Assembly (NCBI GenBank): GCA_003123965.1
Contig: NNSL01000307.1
Span: 1-5,497 of the forward strand
From: Balneolaceae bacterium SMO_bin1
GTDB taxonomy: Bacteria > Bacteroidota > Rhodothermia > Balneolales > Balneolaceae
Direction of reading: 5' to 3'
DNA: 5,497 nucleotides
How positions within the stretch are numbered: the first letter of the stretch is position 1; each line of letters begins with the position of its first letter. Below are positions 1 through 5,436 of this stretch, piece after piece. The notes beneath the pieces were generated by a model. The model searched no databases. It was not told the DNA's origin and saw only the letters and a list, made by a program, of their open reading frames with translations. The position numbers and the translations under genes are program-made.

Positions 1-148
1 TTAACTGCTGCAGAATTTTTGTTAAGAAGTGAAATGAAATGTCCAGTTTTTCACTCAGCTCTTTGATTGAGATATACTGTCCGTTTTGGTTGGACGCTAA
101 GAAAAGGGATGCGCGAAGCCCATAAACGCACGATTTTGAAAGAAGCAT
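1..148 (-). CDS. Rrf2 family transcriptional regulator, N-terminal part (cut by window edge)
   Basis: This gene starts at the ATG at 148 and runs left off the window, so only 49 residues are visible. They begin MLLSKSCVYGLRASLFLA and continue through ISIKELSEKLDISFHFLTKILQQL. This is the typical start of Rrf2 proteins: a first helix with the S-K-x-C-x-Y-G-L-R-A pattern, followed by a winged helix-turn-helix whose recognition helix carries the H-F-L-T-K-I-L-Q-Q-L signature. Rrf2 members (IscR, NsrR, CymR, RsrR and others) are DNA-binding dimers that sense Fe-S status, nitric oxide, redox state or cysteine. The cysteines that would tell these apart lie near residues 90-110, outside the window. 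No good Shine-Dalgarno precedes the start. The gene lies downstream of a peroxide-defence operon on the same strand, behind a hairpin, so a redox or iron role is plausible but inferred. Confidence 0.88.
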   Translation of the reverse strand, partial: MLLSKSCVYGLRASLFLASNQNGQYISIKELSEKLDISFHFLTKILQQL

Positions 149-159
149 GATACAAAGTT

Positions 160-190
160 CTTATTTAAGACAATAACGTCTTAAATTAAG
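160..190. promoter_or_regulatory. Possible Rrf2 operator: AT-rich dyads before the regulator gene
   Basis: Two short CTTA...TAAG elements lie just upstream of the regulator start: CTTATTTAAG at 160-169 and the perfect palindrome CTTAAATTAAG at 180-190. The second centre is about 37 bp before the ATG. Rrf2 proteins bind dyads and often autoregulate, so this is a reasonable operator candidate. The sequence is very AT-rich, however, and short palindromes of this sort arise easily by chance. Confidence 0.22.
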
Positions 191-377
191 TTGTTTTCGG
201 GAAAGCGGCAATTAATTTCTACAAGTTTTGTCATTGCTCTTTTAATGAAGAAGGAAAAGGTTAACTCTTTATTTCACGACTTAAAAGGTATACGTAAGTC
301 GCTATAACCAAACAAATGGCCCCTTCGTATCCGAAAAGGATATTAAATTGATTGTCTTAGGTTGAGAAAATTGGTTC

Positions 378-424
378 TTCGGGGCAATGAGTACCAGATC
401 ACCATATTATCACACTGCCCCGAA
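378..424 (-). terminator. Strong hairpin just downstream of dps, likely transcript end
   Basis: TTCGGGGCAATG at 378-389 pairs with CACTGCCCCGAA at 413-424. This gives a 12-bp stem with one G-U pair when read on the minus strand, around a 23-nt loop. It begins 14 bp after the dps stop codon, where an operon terminator or a 3'-stabilising hairpin is expected. No uninterrupted T tract follows on either strand (AATTTTC comes several bases later on the minus strand), so a classic intrinsic terminator is not fully met. It could instead be an mRNA-protecting stem. Confidence 0.5.
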
Positions 425-437
425 AACACGTTTGAGT

Positions 438-916
438 TCAACTTTCGCTTACATACGCAGAATACATCCAAACCAGTTTTTCCTGTTCGCGAATATAATC
501 GCTCATCAGGGCATTGGTGCCTTCATCACCAGCCTCATCCGACAATTCCAAAATTTCGCGCTGAATGCGAATCACCGATTTAAACGCTTCCAGTATTTCC
601 TTCACGGCTGTCACACCATCAGAAACCTGCTTGCTTTCTTTAATTTCAGAGCGGTCCAGATACTGCGAATACCGATGTTCGGGCGAATATCCCAGCGTTA
701 AAATCCGTTCAGCCACTTCATCAATTTTCACCAAAAGGTCGTTGTATAATTCTTCAAACTTCATATGAAGCTCAAAAAACGGTCTCCTTTTATATTCCAG
801 TGATATCCCCTGGTATTTTGATAAAACACTGAATAATTAGCCAGGAGCGTATTTAGCTTTTCTCCCAAATCTTTAGATTTGCTCTTGTCGAGCCCAATTT
901 TATTTACGTTTTCCAT
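438..916 (-). pseudogene. dps: Dps family ferritin-like DNA-protection protein, frameshifted
   Basis: Dps forms a 12-subunit shell that oxidises Fe(II) with peroxide, stores iron and often binds DNA. The gene starts at the ATG at 916, with AGAGGTGA about nine bases upstream as a good ribosome site. Residues 1-47 read in one frame and include the helix-A signature GYHWNIKGDRF. After the run of six T (minus strand; plus 774-779) that frame ends at TGA 763-761. The rest of the protein, from about E-L-H-M-K-F-E-E-L-Y-N-D to the TGA at 438, continues in the neighbouring frame. One extra T would restore a 159-residue protein of normal Dps length. Ferroxidase ligands are H39, H51, E55, D66 and E70, aligned with Listeria Dps H31, H43, D47, D58 and E62. 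The C-terminal motif E-A-G-D-E-G-T and the Y-I-R-E-Q-E-K-L-V-W-M helix are intact. It is third in the trx-osmC-dps unit. The break may be a sequencing indel, a real lesion or a recoding site; the protein identity is secure. Confidence 0.9.
773..779 (-). other. T TTT TTG heptamer at the dps frame break
   Basis: In the upstream dps frame the codons are CGT TTT TTG, so the bases form T TTT TTG. This fits the X XXY YYZ pattern of -1 ribosomal slippage. A -1 slip here would continue into GAG CTT CAT ATG and produce the whole Dps with Leu instead of Phe at position 48. A GGAG lies four bases upstream (plus 784-787), closer than the roughly ten-base spacing of the dnaX stimulator. The palindrome CTTCATATGAAG (759-770) follows but would form only a weak hairpin. 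The zero frame stops at TGA 763-761, overlapping an in-frame ATG as ATGA. A homopolymer sequencing error at the same place is an equally good or better explanation. Confidence 0.3.
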
Positions 917-952
917 AATTGTATTCACCTCTTTTATTTGGATTTCAACCGA

Positions 953-1402
953 TTAATTAAGTGTGCCCACTGTTACGCTGGGTTTAAGAACAACCTTTGT
1001 TTTGATTGAACGAGTAATTAGACAGGCCGCTTCAGCCTTTTCCATAATTCGTATCGCTTTGTCGGTATGTTTTTCATCAGATATAGCCAGCTCAGCCTTT
1101 AATTCAATCTCTGAAACAATAAACTTGCCGTCTTCCTTATCGAGCCTGCAAATGGTATTAACGCTTAAATCTTCAAAGCTCAGCTTAGAGTACCCGGCTA
1201 TAGCAATAAAAGTAGTCATAAAACAACTACTTACCGAGGCGGCGAACAAATGTTCGGGCGACCATTTTCCCTCTACGCCTCCCGGAAATTGAGGCGGAGT
1301 GGCTACATCAATTTCAGTATCAAAATCAGGAGATCGAAGCCTCCCTATTCGTCCTTCTTTCCACTCCAAATCTATTTGATATACATGTTTATCTTCACTC
1401 AT
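953..1402 (-). CDS. OsmC/Ohr family peroxiredoxin-like protein
   Basis: This 149-residue protein has the size and architecture of the OsmC/Ohr family, cytoplasmic dimers that reduce organic hydroperoxides using a reactive cysteine pair. Visible landmarks are R21 in the N-terminal strand region, the G-G-V-E-G-K-W-S-P-E-H-L-F-A-A-S-V-S-S-C segment giving E50 and C60, and C127 in the E-A-A-C-L-I-T-R segment. E50 and C60 match the numbering of Pseudomonas Ohr, and R21 and C127 lie close to its R18 and C124, so the peroxidatic and resolving cysteines are both present. The W-S-P-E-H-L-F start of the helix is more OsmC-like than classical Ohr. The ATG overlaps the thioredoxin stop as ATGA with no separate ribosome site, so translation is probably coupled to trx. 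Known OsmC/Ohr enzymes are usually recycled by lipoylated proteins. The trx neighbour suggests, but does not prove, a thioredoxin-fed version. Confidence 0.92.
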   Translation of the reverse strand: MSEDKHVYQIDLEWKEGRIGRLRSPDFDTEIDVATPPQFPGGVEGKWSPEHLFAASVSSCFMTTFIAIAGYSKLSFEDLSVNTICRLDKEDGKFIVSEIELKAELAISDEKHTDKAIRIMEKAEAACLITRSIKTKVVLKPSVTVGTLN

Positions 1403-1725
1403 TGTTGCTGCAGTTTTTGGTTAATGATATCTTTAAGTTGTTTGGCCTGCTTAACGCCGGACTCCTGCCAAAGTATCTGCCCTTTTCGAAACAGGATCAA
1501 TGTAGGCACACCGCGCACGTTATATTTAATTGCAGCATCCGCGTTTTTTTCAGCGTCTACTTTAATAACATTGATACGATCACCCATCTCTTTTTTTAAC
1601 TCCTTGAGAATGGGATTCATCATTTTGCAGGGTCCGCACCACTCAGTATAAAAATCCACCAAAACCGGTGTTTCACTGTTTATAACCTCCCGGAATGAGG
1701 TAGGTATTTCTTTTTTATTCGACAT
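1399..1725 (-). CDS. trxA: Thioredoxin
   Basis: This is a 108-residue single-domain thioredoxin, the general dithiol reductant of the cytoplasm. The active site is W29-C30-G31-P32-C33, followed by K34, and preceded by the V-L-V-D-F-Y-T-E strand that carries the buried Asp24. The cis-proline loop is G72-V73-P74-T75, followed by the L-I-L-F-R-K-G-Q hairpin. No signal peptide or membrane segment is seen, which argues against a periplasmic TlpA-type protein. The start at 1725 has an AAGAGAA stretch about seven bases upstream. It is the first gene of the unit and its TGA overlaps the osmC ATG, so the two are probably made together, with dps behind them. The symbol denotes the family; the chromosome may hold other thioredoxins, and this copy looks dedicated to the peroxide-defence unit. 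Confidence 0.93.
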   Translation of the reverse strand: MSNKKEIPTSFREVINSETPVLVDFYTEWCGPCKMMNPILKELKKEMGDRINVIKVDAEKNADAAIKYNVRGVPTLILFRKGQILWQESGVKQAKQLKDIINQKLQQQ

Positions 1726-1782
1726 CTCAGTTCTCTTTTATTTCGGTAAATTCTACTTAAAATACCTTTTCATGCTTTTTGG

Positions 1783-1950
1783 TCACGCTTGGTTCATCTT
1801 TGAAGTTGTAAACGCCACCACCCAAGCACCCGGTATATCGTAATAGCCTGAACCAAGAAAATCCGCCCAGCAGTACTGACAGTCCTTCCTATAGCCAATA
1901 CCTGCGATAGTAATGTAAGATCCGTCGACGGTTTCATAATTCGTGCTTTT
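1783..1950 (-). pseudogene. Possible coding remnant between the CoA-transferase and thioredoxin genes
   Basis: An open stretch of 55 codons runs from just after an in-frame TGA (1953-1951) to TGA 1785-1783. Its translation looks protein-like: it contains Y-E-T-V-D-G-S-Y, a C-Q-Y-C pair, and the end G-Y-Y-D-I-P-G-A-W-V-V-A-F-T-T-S-K. It has no usable ATG, GTG or TTG start. An ATG at 1954 gives only M-K-K-H-E-L before a stop, but one base of frame change would join it to the open stretch. The tail is faintly reminiscent of the ends of SPOR-like domains (pattern G-x-x-D-A-x-V-V-A-F), which is only an impression. A structured leader RNA upstream of trx is an alternative, since a 9-bp inverted repeat lies here (1788-1796 and 1849-1857). 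Low confidence. Confidence 0.25.
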
Positions 1951-1978
1951 TCATTTAGCCTTGTTCAACAACTTACTA

Positions 1979-2002
1979 AATTAAGAGTCTTTTATCTTAA
2001 TT
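1979..2002. repeat. AT-rich 8-bp inverted repeat downstream of the CoA-transferase
   Basis: AATTAAGA at 1979-1986 is the reverse complement of TCTTAATT at 1995-2002, with an 8-nt spacer. It starts 35 bp after the CoA-transferase stop in the direction of transcription. The stem is nearly all A-T, so it would be a poor terminator. It may be a regulatory dyad for the downstream trx unit; its half-sites resemble those before the Rrf2 gene. Chance is also possible in such AT-rich sequence. Confidence 0.25.
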
Positions 2003-2037
2003 AAATTCCTGCCGTATTAAAAAGTATTAATTGAATT

Positions 2038-3108
2038 CTATGAGCGCAGCTTAAAAATGGTTGTTCTGGGGCGAATTGTTTCTCTGTTTTCCATCCGCTC
2101 TTTCAGCAGCAACTTCTGTGCTTGTTCGGATTCAAAGACCTGTTTTAGGTCTTTTATCTCTGCTGCCGGCACCAGCCGCTCACGGCAGGCATCCAGAAAT
2201 TCGGCAGATTGCATGCTGCTGACTTTTTCTTCGATTATCTTCTCCAGCAACGCCCGGTTCGCAACTCGCTTCGCGTTTGTGCTATACTGTTCCTGCTCAG
2301 CCATTTCCGGAAATCCCAAAACAGCGCAAAGATCAACAAACTGCCTATTGCTGCCAATGGCCACCGTTACCTGCTTACCATCTGCGGTACTGAATATTTC
2401 GCCATAAGGAGCAATATTGGGATGAAGCGAGCCTCGTCGCCTAGGGATATTGCCATTCATCAGCCAGTTGGTTGCCTGGTTAATAAGGGAAGCAACCGCG
2501 CTGTCGTAGAGGCTTGCCTCCACATAATAAGACTGGTCGGGGTGATCTTTTTGCTTTAGCAGCGCGCATAGCAACCCCTCTTTGAGCTGGTGAGCAGCCA
2601 GTACGTCAATCAGTGCAAGCGGCATTTTAGTGGGCGGGCTATTAGCTTGGCCGTTCATCGACATAAAACCAGTTTCGGCCTGCATAATTAAATCGTAGGC
2701 CAGGCGATCGTTTTCATTTGAGAACCCGGTAATATGCCCATAAACAATTGATGAATTTATTTCGCTTATCTGTTCATAGGTCAGCCCAAATTTCTCAGCA
2801 TCACCCCTTTTGAAATTCGTAATAACTATATCCGCTTCCCTGACAAATCGATATGCCTCTTCTAAATCATCGGCATTTGTCAAATCCAGAAATACCGGGT
2901 CTTTATTCCAGTTAACCGAGGCGTAATAGGCCGATGGTCCCTCCGCTTCTTCGCCGTGTTCTCTCCACTGCCGGGTTACATCACCGCCGGTTGTTTTATT
3001 TTCAATTTTGGTAACGTCAGCGCCAAGTTCTGAAAAGAAGGTACCTACAGCCGGTCCGGCAAGCACGCTTGCAAACTCAACTACCGAAAGACCATCAAAT
3101 AAAGCCAT
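2038..3108 (-). CDS. CaiB/BaiF family (family III) CoA-transferase
   Basis: This is a 356-residue protein of the family III CoA-transferases, cytoplasmic dimers that move CoA between carboxylic acids (formyl-CoA:oxalate, carnitine, bile-acid and similar pairs) or racemise 2-methylacyl-CoA. The N-terminus shows the family pattern G-L-S-V-V-E-F-A-S-V-L-A-G-P followed by E-L-G-A-D-V-T-K-I-E. The middle has N-W-N-K-D, V-F-L-D-L, D-I-V-I-T-N-F and the Y-D-L-I-M-Q-A-E-T-G-F-M-S motif. D168 in the L-A-L-I-D-V-L-A-A-H segment matches the catalytic Asp169 of formyl-CoA transferase. It is slightly shorter than the usual 380-400 residues but appears complete at both ends. The ATG at 3108 has an A-rich leader without a clear Shine-Dalgarno. 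It stands alone, with about 300 bp downstream and 180 bp upstream, so the neighbours give no clue to the substrate. Confidence 0.92.
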   Translation of the reverse strand: MALFDGLSVVEFASVLAGPAVGTFFSELGADVTKIENKTTGGDVTRQWREHGEEAEGPSAYYASVNWNKDPVFLDLTNADDLEEAYRFVREADIVITNFKRGDAEKFGLTYEQISEINSSIVYGHITGFSNENDRLAYDLIMQAETGFMSMNGQANSPPTKMPLALIDVLAAHQLKEGLLCALLKQKDHPDQSYYVEASLYDSAVASLINQATNWLMNGNIPRRRGSLHPNIAPYGEIFSTADGKQVTVAIGSNRQFVDLCAVLGFPEMAEQEQYSTNAKRVANRALLEKIIEEKVSSMQSAEFLDACRERLVPAAEIKDLKQVFESEQAQKLLLKERMENRETIRPRTTIFKLRS

Positions 3109-3226
3109 TTTAGAAACGGGTTCTTTTTGATTTTCCCATTTACTTCAGAAGAATGCCAGCACGTATAAATAGAGGCAAGTTATAGAAAACTGATTGTTTT
3201 TGTGGTCTCCTACAATGTTTCTGTAC

Positions 3227-3247
3227 AAAGCCCGCTCGCAGCGCTTT
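3227..3247 (-). terminator. Hairpin downstream of the amidohydrolase, candidate terminator
   Basis: On the minus strand AAAG-CGCT pairs with AGCG-CTTT around a three-base GCG loop, with a two-base GG bulge in the right arm. The hairpin lies about 40 bp after the amidohydrolase stop, in the 180-bp gap before the CoA-transferase start. Only a short TTT follows, inside the stem, so termination strength is doubtful. No other convincing element is seen in the 3109-3288 gap. Confidence 0.33.
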
Positions 3248-3288
3248 TAGGTGATTGGAGAAAGCCGCTCGTCATTTGCAAACTGTTA

Positions 3289-4728
3289 TTAATTTGCCTC
3301 AAGTCCATCATACCGGAACCAGCTCTCTGTTTCTGTTGAGTCGGCGGGTCCGATTTGCCCTTTTACCTGCTCTAGCAACGCAGACGGATCATATATTTCG
3401 CCCGATTTTATTACCGTCTGCACATTGCGCGTATTGGTGATATCCTCCAGCGGGTTGCCTTTCACGATATATAGATCAGCTAGCTTTCCGGTTTCGATAG
3501 AGCCCAGCAGACTGCCCTGCCCAATGGAATTAGCGCTGTTTTGCGTGGCAATTTTCAGCACGGCCGCTTCCGGGATACCGGCCAACACCATGGTATGCAT
3601 TTCGCGATGCGCGCCGAAACCCGCCAAAAAATATCCTTTGCTGGGCGCATCGGTACCGAGGGTAATAAGGTCGCCGCCGCCCGCATCATAAAATGCCTTG
3701 GTGCTGCGACGCATGGCCCAGTACAGTTCGCCCGCCAGCTCACTAAACCCCCCGCCCACGGTTCGTTCGCCCAGCTGCTCGCGAACGTAGGGTGTAAACA
3801 GCGATCGCTCATCGTACCAGTAATCGAAGCCTTCTTTGAGTTCGGTAAAATAGACCGGGGCATTGATGGTGGCGTCAAAATAGACGCCGTGATCAATAAA
3901 ATATTGCACCGTTTTCTTAAAATCGGCCGAGGTGGTATCTACCTCATTCCACACGGGATAGGCCGCCTTTGTTGAATCGAGCACGAACCCGCCCAAAATA
4001 TGCTCCACGCGATCAATGCCCATGTCAATTGCATCAATAGAATTGGTAGTACCGCGATAGCCCGAACCAAGGTGACCGGCTACAGTGAGGCCGTGGAAGT
4101 GCGCTCTTTTTATGAGATGTTTAATGGTTTCGGGGCTTCCGCCCTTGGTTTTAAAGCCATCCACGCCTTTTGCGACCCACTTATCAACCTGCTCGTAAAT
4201 TTCTTCGGGTGATGGATCATCCCAGCCGGGACGCGCAGTTCCAAAATAGGGACCCGTTGCAAAAAAGCGCGGACCGCTCCACGCTCCCGTATTGATCAAT
4301 CGCTTGGCCGCCAGCTCCATTTCCGGGTAATAAACGCCATTGGTATAGGTTGATGTAACGCCGTTCGCAAGGTACACCAGCGCGTTATATTTGAACTCGT
4401 CAATTTCGCCGATCGAATCGCTGCCGAAGGCATTCATCCGGTAGTGTGCGTGTACATCCACGATCCCGGGCAGCACATATTCGTCGTCTGCCAATTCAAT
4501 CGTTGTAAAGTTATTGGGCTCCAACTCCGAAGGACCCGACCCAATTTTATAAAACCGTCCGCCCCGAATTAAAATGCCCTTATTATCAACCATTTGCTGA
4601 CTTTCGACATCAAAATATTGTCCCCCGGTAATATGAATCGGTTCAGGCTGAGCGTGAACAATTTCGGGCAGGAATAGTACTGTAATTATTGCAATGAGGG
4701 AGAACGAAACTGATTTACAAAAATTCAT
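3289..4728 (-). CDS. Exported metal-dependent amidohydrolase
   Basis: This is a 479-residue protein with a signal peptide of about 26 residues (hydrophobic core L-I-A-I-I-T-V-L-F-L, cleavage after V-H-A), so it acts in the periplasm or outside. The mature part is an amidohydrolase-superfamily TIM barrel flanked by a beta-sandwich. The metal ligands are visible: H93-A-H95 in G-I-V-D-V-H-A-H, the probable carbamylated K193 in G-V-D-G-F-K, H219 in V-A-G-H-L, H243 in R-V-E-H, and D360 in L-G-T-D-A-P. The C-terminal G-S-I-E-T-G-K-L-A-D-L-Y-I-V-K-G-N-P-L motif is typical of imidazolonepropionase/prolidase-like members. These hydrolyse cyclic amides, dipeptides or related bonds; the substrate cannot be told from sequence. 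The start at 4728 gives a well-formed signal peptide but has no clear ribosome site. A 79-bp gap containing a large inverted repeat separates it from the NlpC/P60 gene upstream. Confidence 0.92.
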   Translation of the reverse strand: MNFCKSVSFSLIAIITVLFLPEIVHAQPEPIHITGGQYFDVESQQMVDNKGILIRGGRFYKIGSGPSELEPNNFTTIELADDEYVLPGIVDVHAHYRMNAFGSDSIGEIDEFKYNALVYLANGVTSTYTNGVYYPEMELAAKRLINTGAWSGPRFFATGPYFGTARPGWDDPSPEEIYEQVDKWVAKGVDGFKTKGGSPETIKHLIKRAHFHGLTVAGHLGSGYRGTTNSIDAIDMGIDRVEHILGGFVLDSTKAAYPVWNEVDTTSADFKKTVQYFIDHGVYFDATINAPVYFTELKEGFDYWYDERSLFTPYVREQLGERTVGGGFSELAGELYWAMRRSTKAFYDAGGGDLITLGTDAPSKGYFLAGFGAHREMHTMVLAGIPEAAVLKIATQNSANSIGQGSLLGSIETGKLADLYIVKGNPLEDITNTRNVQTVIKSGEIYDPSALLEQVKGQIGPADSTETESWFRYDGLEAN

Positions 4729-4749
4729 CGGTAGTGGGGCTGACTATTT

Positions 4750-4804
4750 ATAAATGTTGAATGAGCATTAATTTAACATTCAAAACTCAACATTCAACAT
4801 TTAT
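4750..4804. repeat. 14-bp perfect inverted repeat with nested direct repeat
   Basis: ATAAATGTTGAATG at 4750-4763 is the exact reverse complement of CATTCAACATTTAT at 4791-4804, with a 27-nt spacer. The unit AACATTCAA also occurs twice in direct orientation, at 4775-4783 and 4789-4797. The element fills most of the 79-bp gap between the NlpC/P60 stop (4808) and the amidohydrolase start (4728), both on the minus strand. There is no T tract and the stem is AT-rich, so it is a poor intrinsic terminator. It could be a dispersed intergenic repeat, a protein-binding site or an mRNA-processing hairpin. Confidence 0.75.
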
Positions 4805-4807
4805 GCA

Positions 4808-5347
4808 TTATTGCAGATGCACCACGCGGCGACCGGCCAGATACCGGCTTTTCCAGTAGTAATCATCCATGTTGCTGATGGTCACTCCTTCGGACGTGGA
4901 AGCATGCAAAAATTCGTTGTCCTCAATTAAAACGCCCACGTGCAGTGTCTGGCGACCGGTTTTAAAGAACACCAGATCACCGGTGTTAAGGGCGTTTCGC
5001 CGCACGGAAGAACCTGCATAGAGCTGGCGTTTGGTATTGCGGGGTAAATCGATATTAAAATACTGGTCGAACAGCACCTGCATGAAGGCCGAACAATCGA
5101 TGCCATTTCGGGAGCTGCCGCCCCAGCGGTACGGCGTGCCTTTCCAGTTGCTGTGGGCCCGGTGAAGTGATGATTTTACCGTGCTATATTTTGATGCGCT
5201 TACCGCGGCGGGCAACGTCCGAGCGGGTTTTTCAGACGAATCTGACACCTCGGTCACCGGCTGCATGCTGCGCTGCGTTGTTCCACAGCTTATTACCAAG
5301 CCTGCAGCGAGCAAAAAAAGTGATATGCGGCAAATGTTTTTTATCAA
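4808..5347 (-). CDS. NlpC/P60 family cell-wall peptidase, lipoprotein
   Basis: This is a 179-residue lipoprotein precursor. A lipobox ending L-V-I-S-C places the acylated cysteine at residue 21, so the protein is anchored in a membrane, probably the outer one. A low-complexity linker (about 22-60) leads into an NlpC/P60 papain-like domain (about 61-179). The catalytic residues are C85 in G-I-D-C-S-A-F, H136 in L-H-V-G-V-L and H148 in F-L-H-A-S. The spacings of 51 and 12 residues equal those of E. coli MepS (Spr) C68/H119/H131. Such enzymes cut peptidoglycan stem peptides or cross-links during wall growth. The start appears to be TTG at 5347, because no in-frame ATG or GTG precedes it and the signal peptide fits well from there. 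No ribosome site lies close to this TTG; a GAGGAG lies 26 bases upstream, inside a possible leader ORF. It is divergent from pdxJ. Confidence 0.9.
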   Translation of the reverse strand: MIKNICRISLFLLAAGLVISCGTTQRSMQPVTEVSDSSEKPARTLPAAVSASKYSTVKSSLHRAHSNWKGTPYRWGGSSRNGIDCSAFMQVLFDQYFNIDLPRNTKRQLYAGSSVRRNALNTGDLVFFKTGRQTLHVGVLIEDNEFLHASTSEGVTISNMDDYYWKSRYLAGRRVVHLQ

Positions 5348-5367
5348 GCGTACGGTAACTAAAATAT

Positions 5368-5403
5368 TTAAAACTCCTCTAAATAATCTATATTTAAGCG
5401 CAT
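5368..5403 (-). CDS. Possible 11-codon leader ORF before the NlpC/P60 gene
   Basis: The ATG at 5403 has GGAG nine bases upstream, the best ribosome site near this gene. It reads M-R-L-N-I-D-Y-L-E-E-F and stops at TAA 5370-5368. Its last codons contain GAGGAG. The frame differs from that of the peptidase TTG start, 20 bases after the stop, so it is not an N-terminal extension. It could be a leader peptide that couples translation or a chance ORF. A sequence error that hides the true start of the peptidase is a third option, though that would put acidic residues ahead of a good signal peptide and is less likely. Confidence 0.2.
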   Translation of the reverse strand: MRLNIDYLEEF

Positions 5404-5426
5404 AATAACAACTCCAAAGTTAATCG

Positions 5427-5436
5427 AAAGCGCTTT
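5427..5436. repeat. AAAGCGCTTT palindrome immediately before pdxJ
   Basis: This perfect 10-bp palindrome ends two bases before the pdxJ ATG at 5438, in the divergent gap between pdxJ and the NlpC/P60 gene. It would overlap the pdxJ ribosome-binding region (GAAAG). It may be a regulatory site or chance. Confidence 0.25.

Larger units (their letters stand above)
149..437. other. 289-bp gap between dps and the Rrf2 gene
   Basis: No convincing gene was found here on either strand. It holds the hairpin after dps (378-424), a small stem TATCC-GAAAA-GGATA (328-342), and AT-rich dyads near the Rrf2 start. A 17-codon minus-strand ORF ending shortly before the Rrf2 start is open (M-T-K-L-V-E-I-N-C), but nothing supports it. 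The Rrf2 promoter should lie here; I could not place it. Confidence 0.5.
1726..2037. other. 312-bp intergenic region upstream of the trx-osmC-dps unit
   Basis: No intact gene is seen between the CoA-transferase stop and the thioredoxin start. The region should hold the terminator of the former and the promoter of the latter. It contains the possible coding remnant at 1783-1950, a perfect CCGTCGACGG palindrome (1922-1931), a 9-bp inverted repeat CTTGGTTCA/TGAACCAAG (1788-1796, 1849-1857), and an AT-rich 8-bp inverted repeat at 1979-2002. I could not pick a convincing -35/-10 or a Bacteroidota-type promoter for trx. Confidence 0.5.

Noticed and set aside
362..701. Plus-strand open frames opposite the dps 3' half
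   Set aside because: The opposite strand encodes unmistakable Dps sequence and the hairpin after it, so these frames are shadows.
1250..1651. A 133-codon plus-strand open frame across the osmC and trx genes
   Set aside because: It overlaps two well-identified genes on the opposite strand and its translation has no recognisable features.
1772..1843. A 23-codon plus-strand ORF (M-L-F-G-H-A-W...) in the gap before trx
   Set aside because: It has no ribosome site, is short, and faces the better minus-strand open stretch; nothing supports translation.
3240..3249. GCGCTTTTA shared between the 3227-3247 hairpin and the pdxJ upstream region (5430-5438)
   Set aside because: A nine-base match in a 5.5-kb window is not significant and the contexts differ.
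3541..3975. A 144-codon open frame on the plus strand opposite the amidohydrolase
   Set aside because: It lies wholly within a clear amidohydrolase gene on the other strand, its translation shows no family pattern, and the long open frame is a by-product of that gene's codon use.
5415..5422. TAACTTTG on the minus strand, matching the Bacteroidota -7 promoter pattern TAnnTTTG
   Set aside because: No TTG/TTTG -33 element is found at the proper distance upstream, and transcription from here would leave almost no leader before the small ORF.
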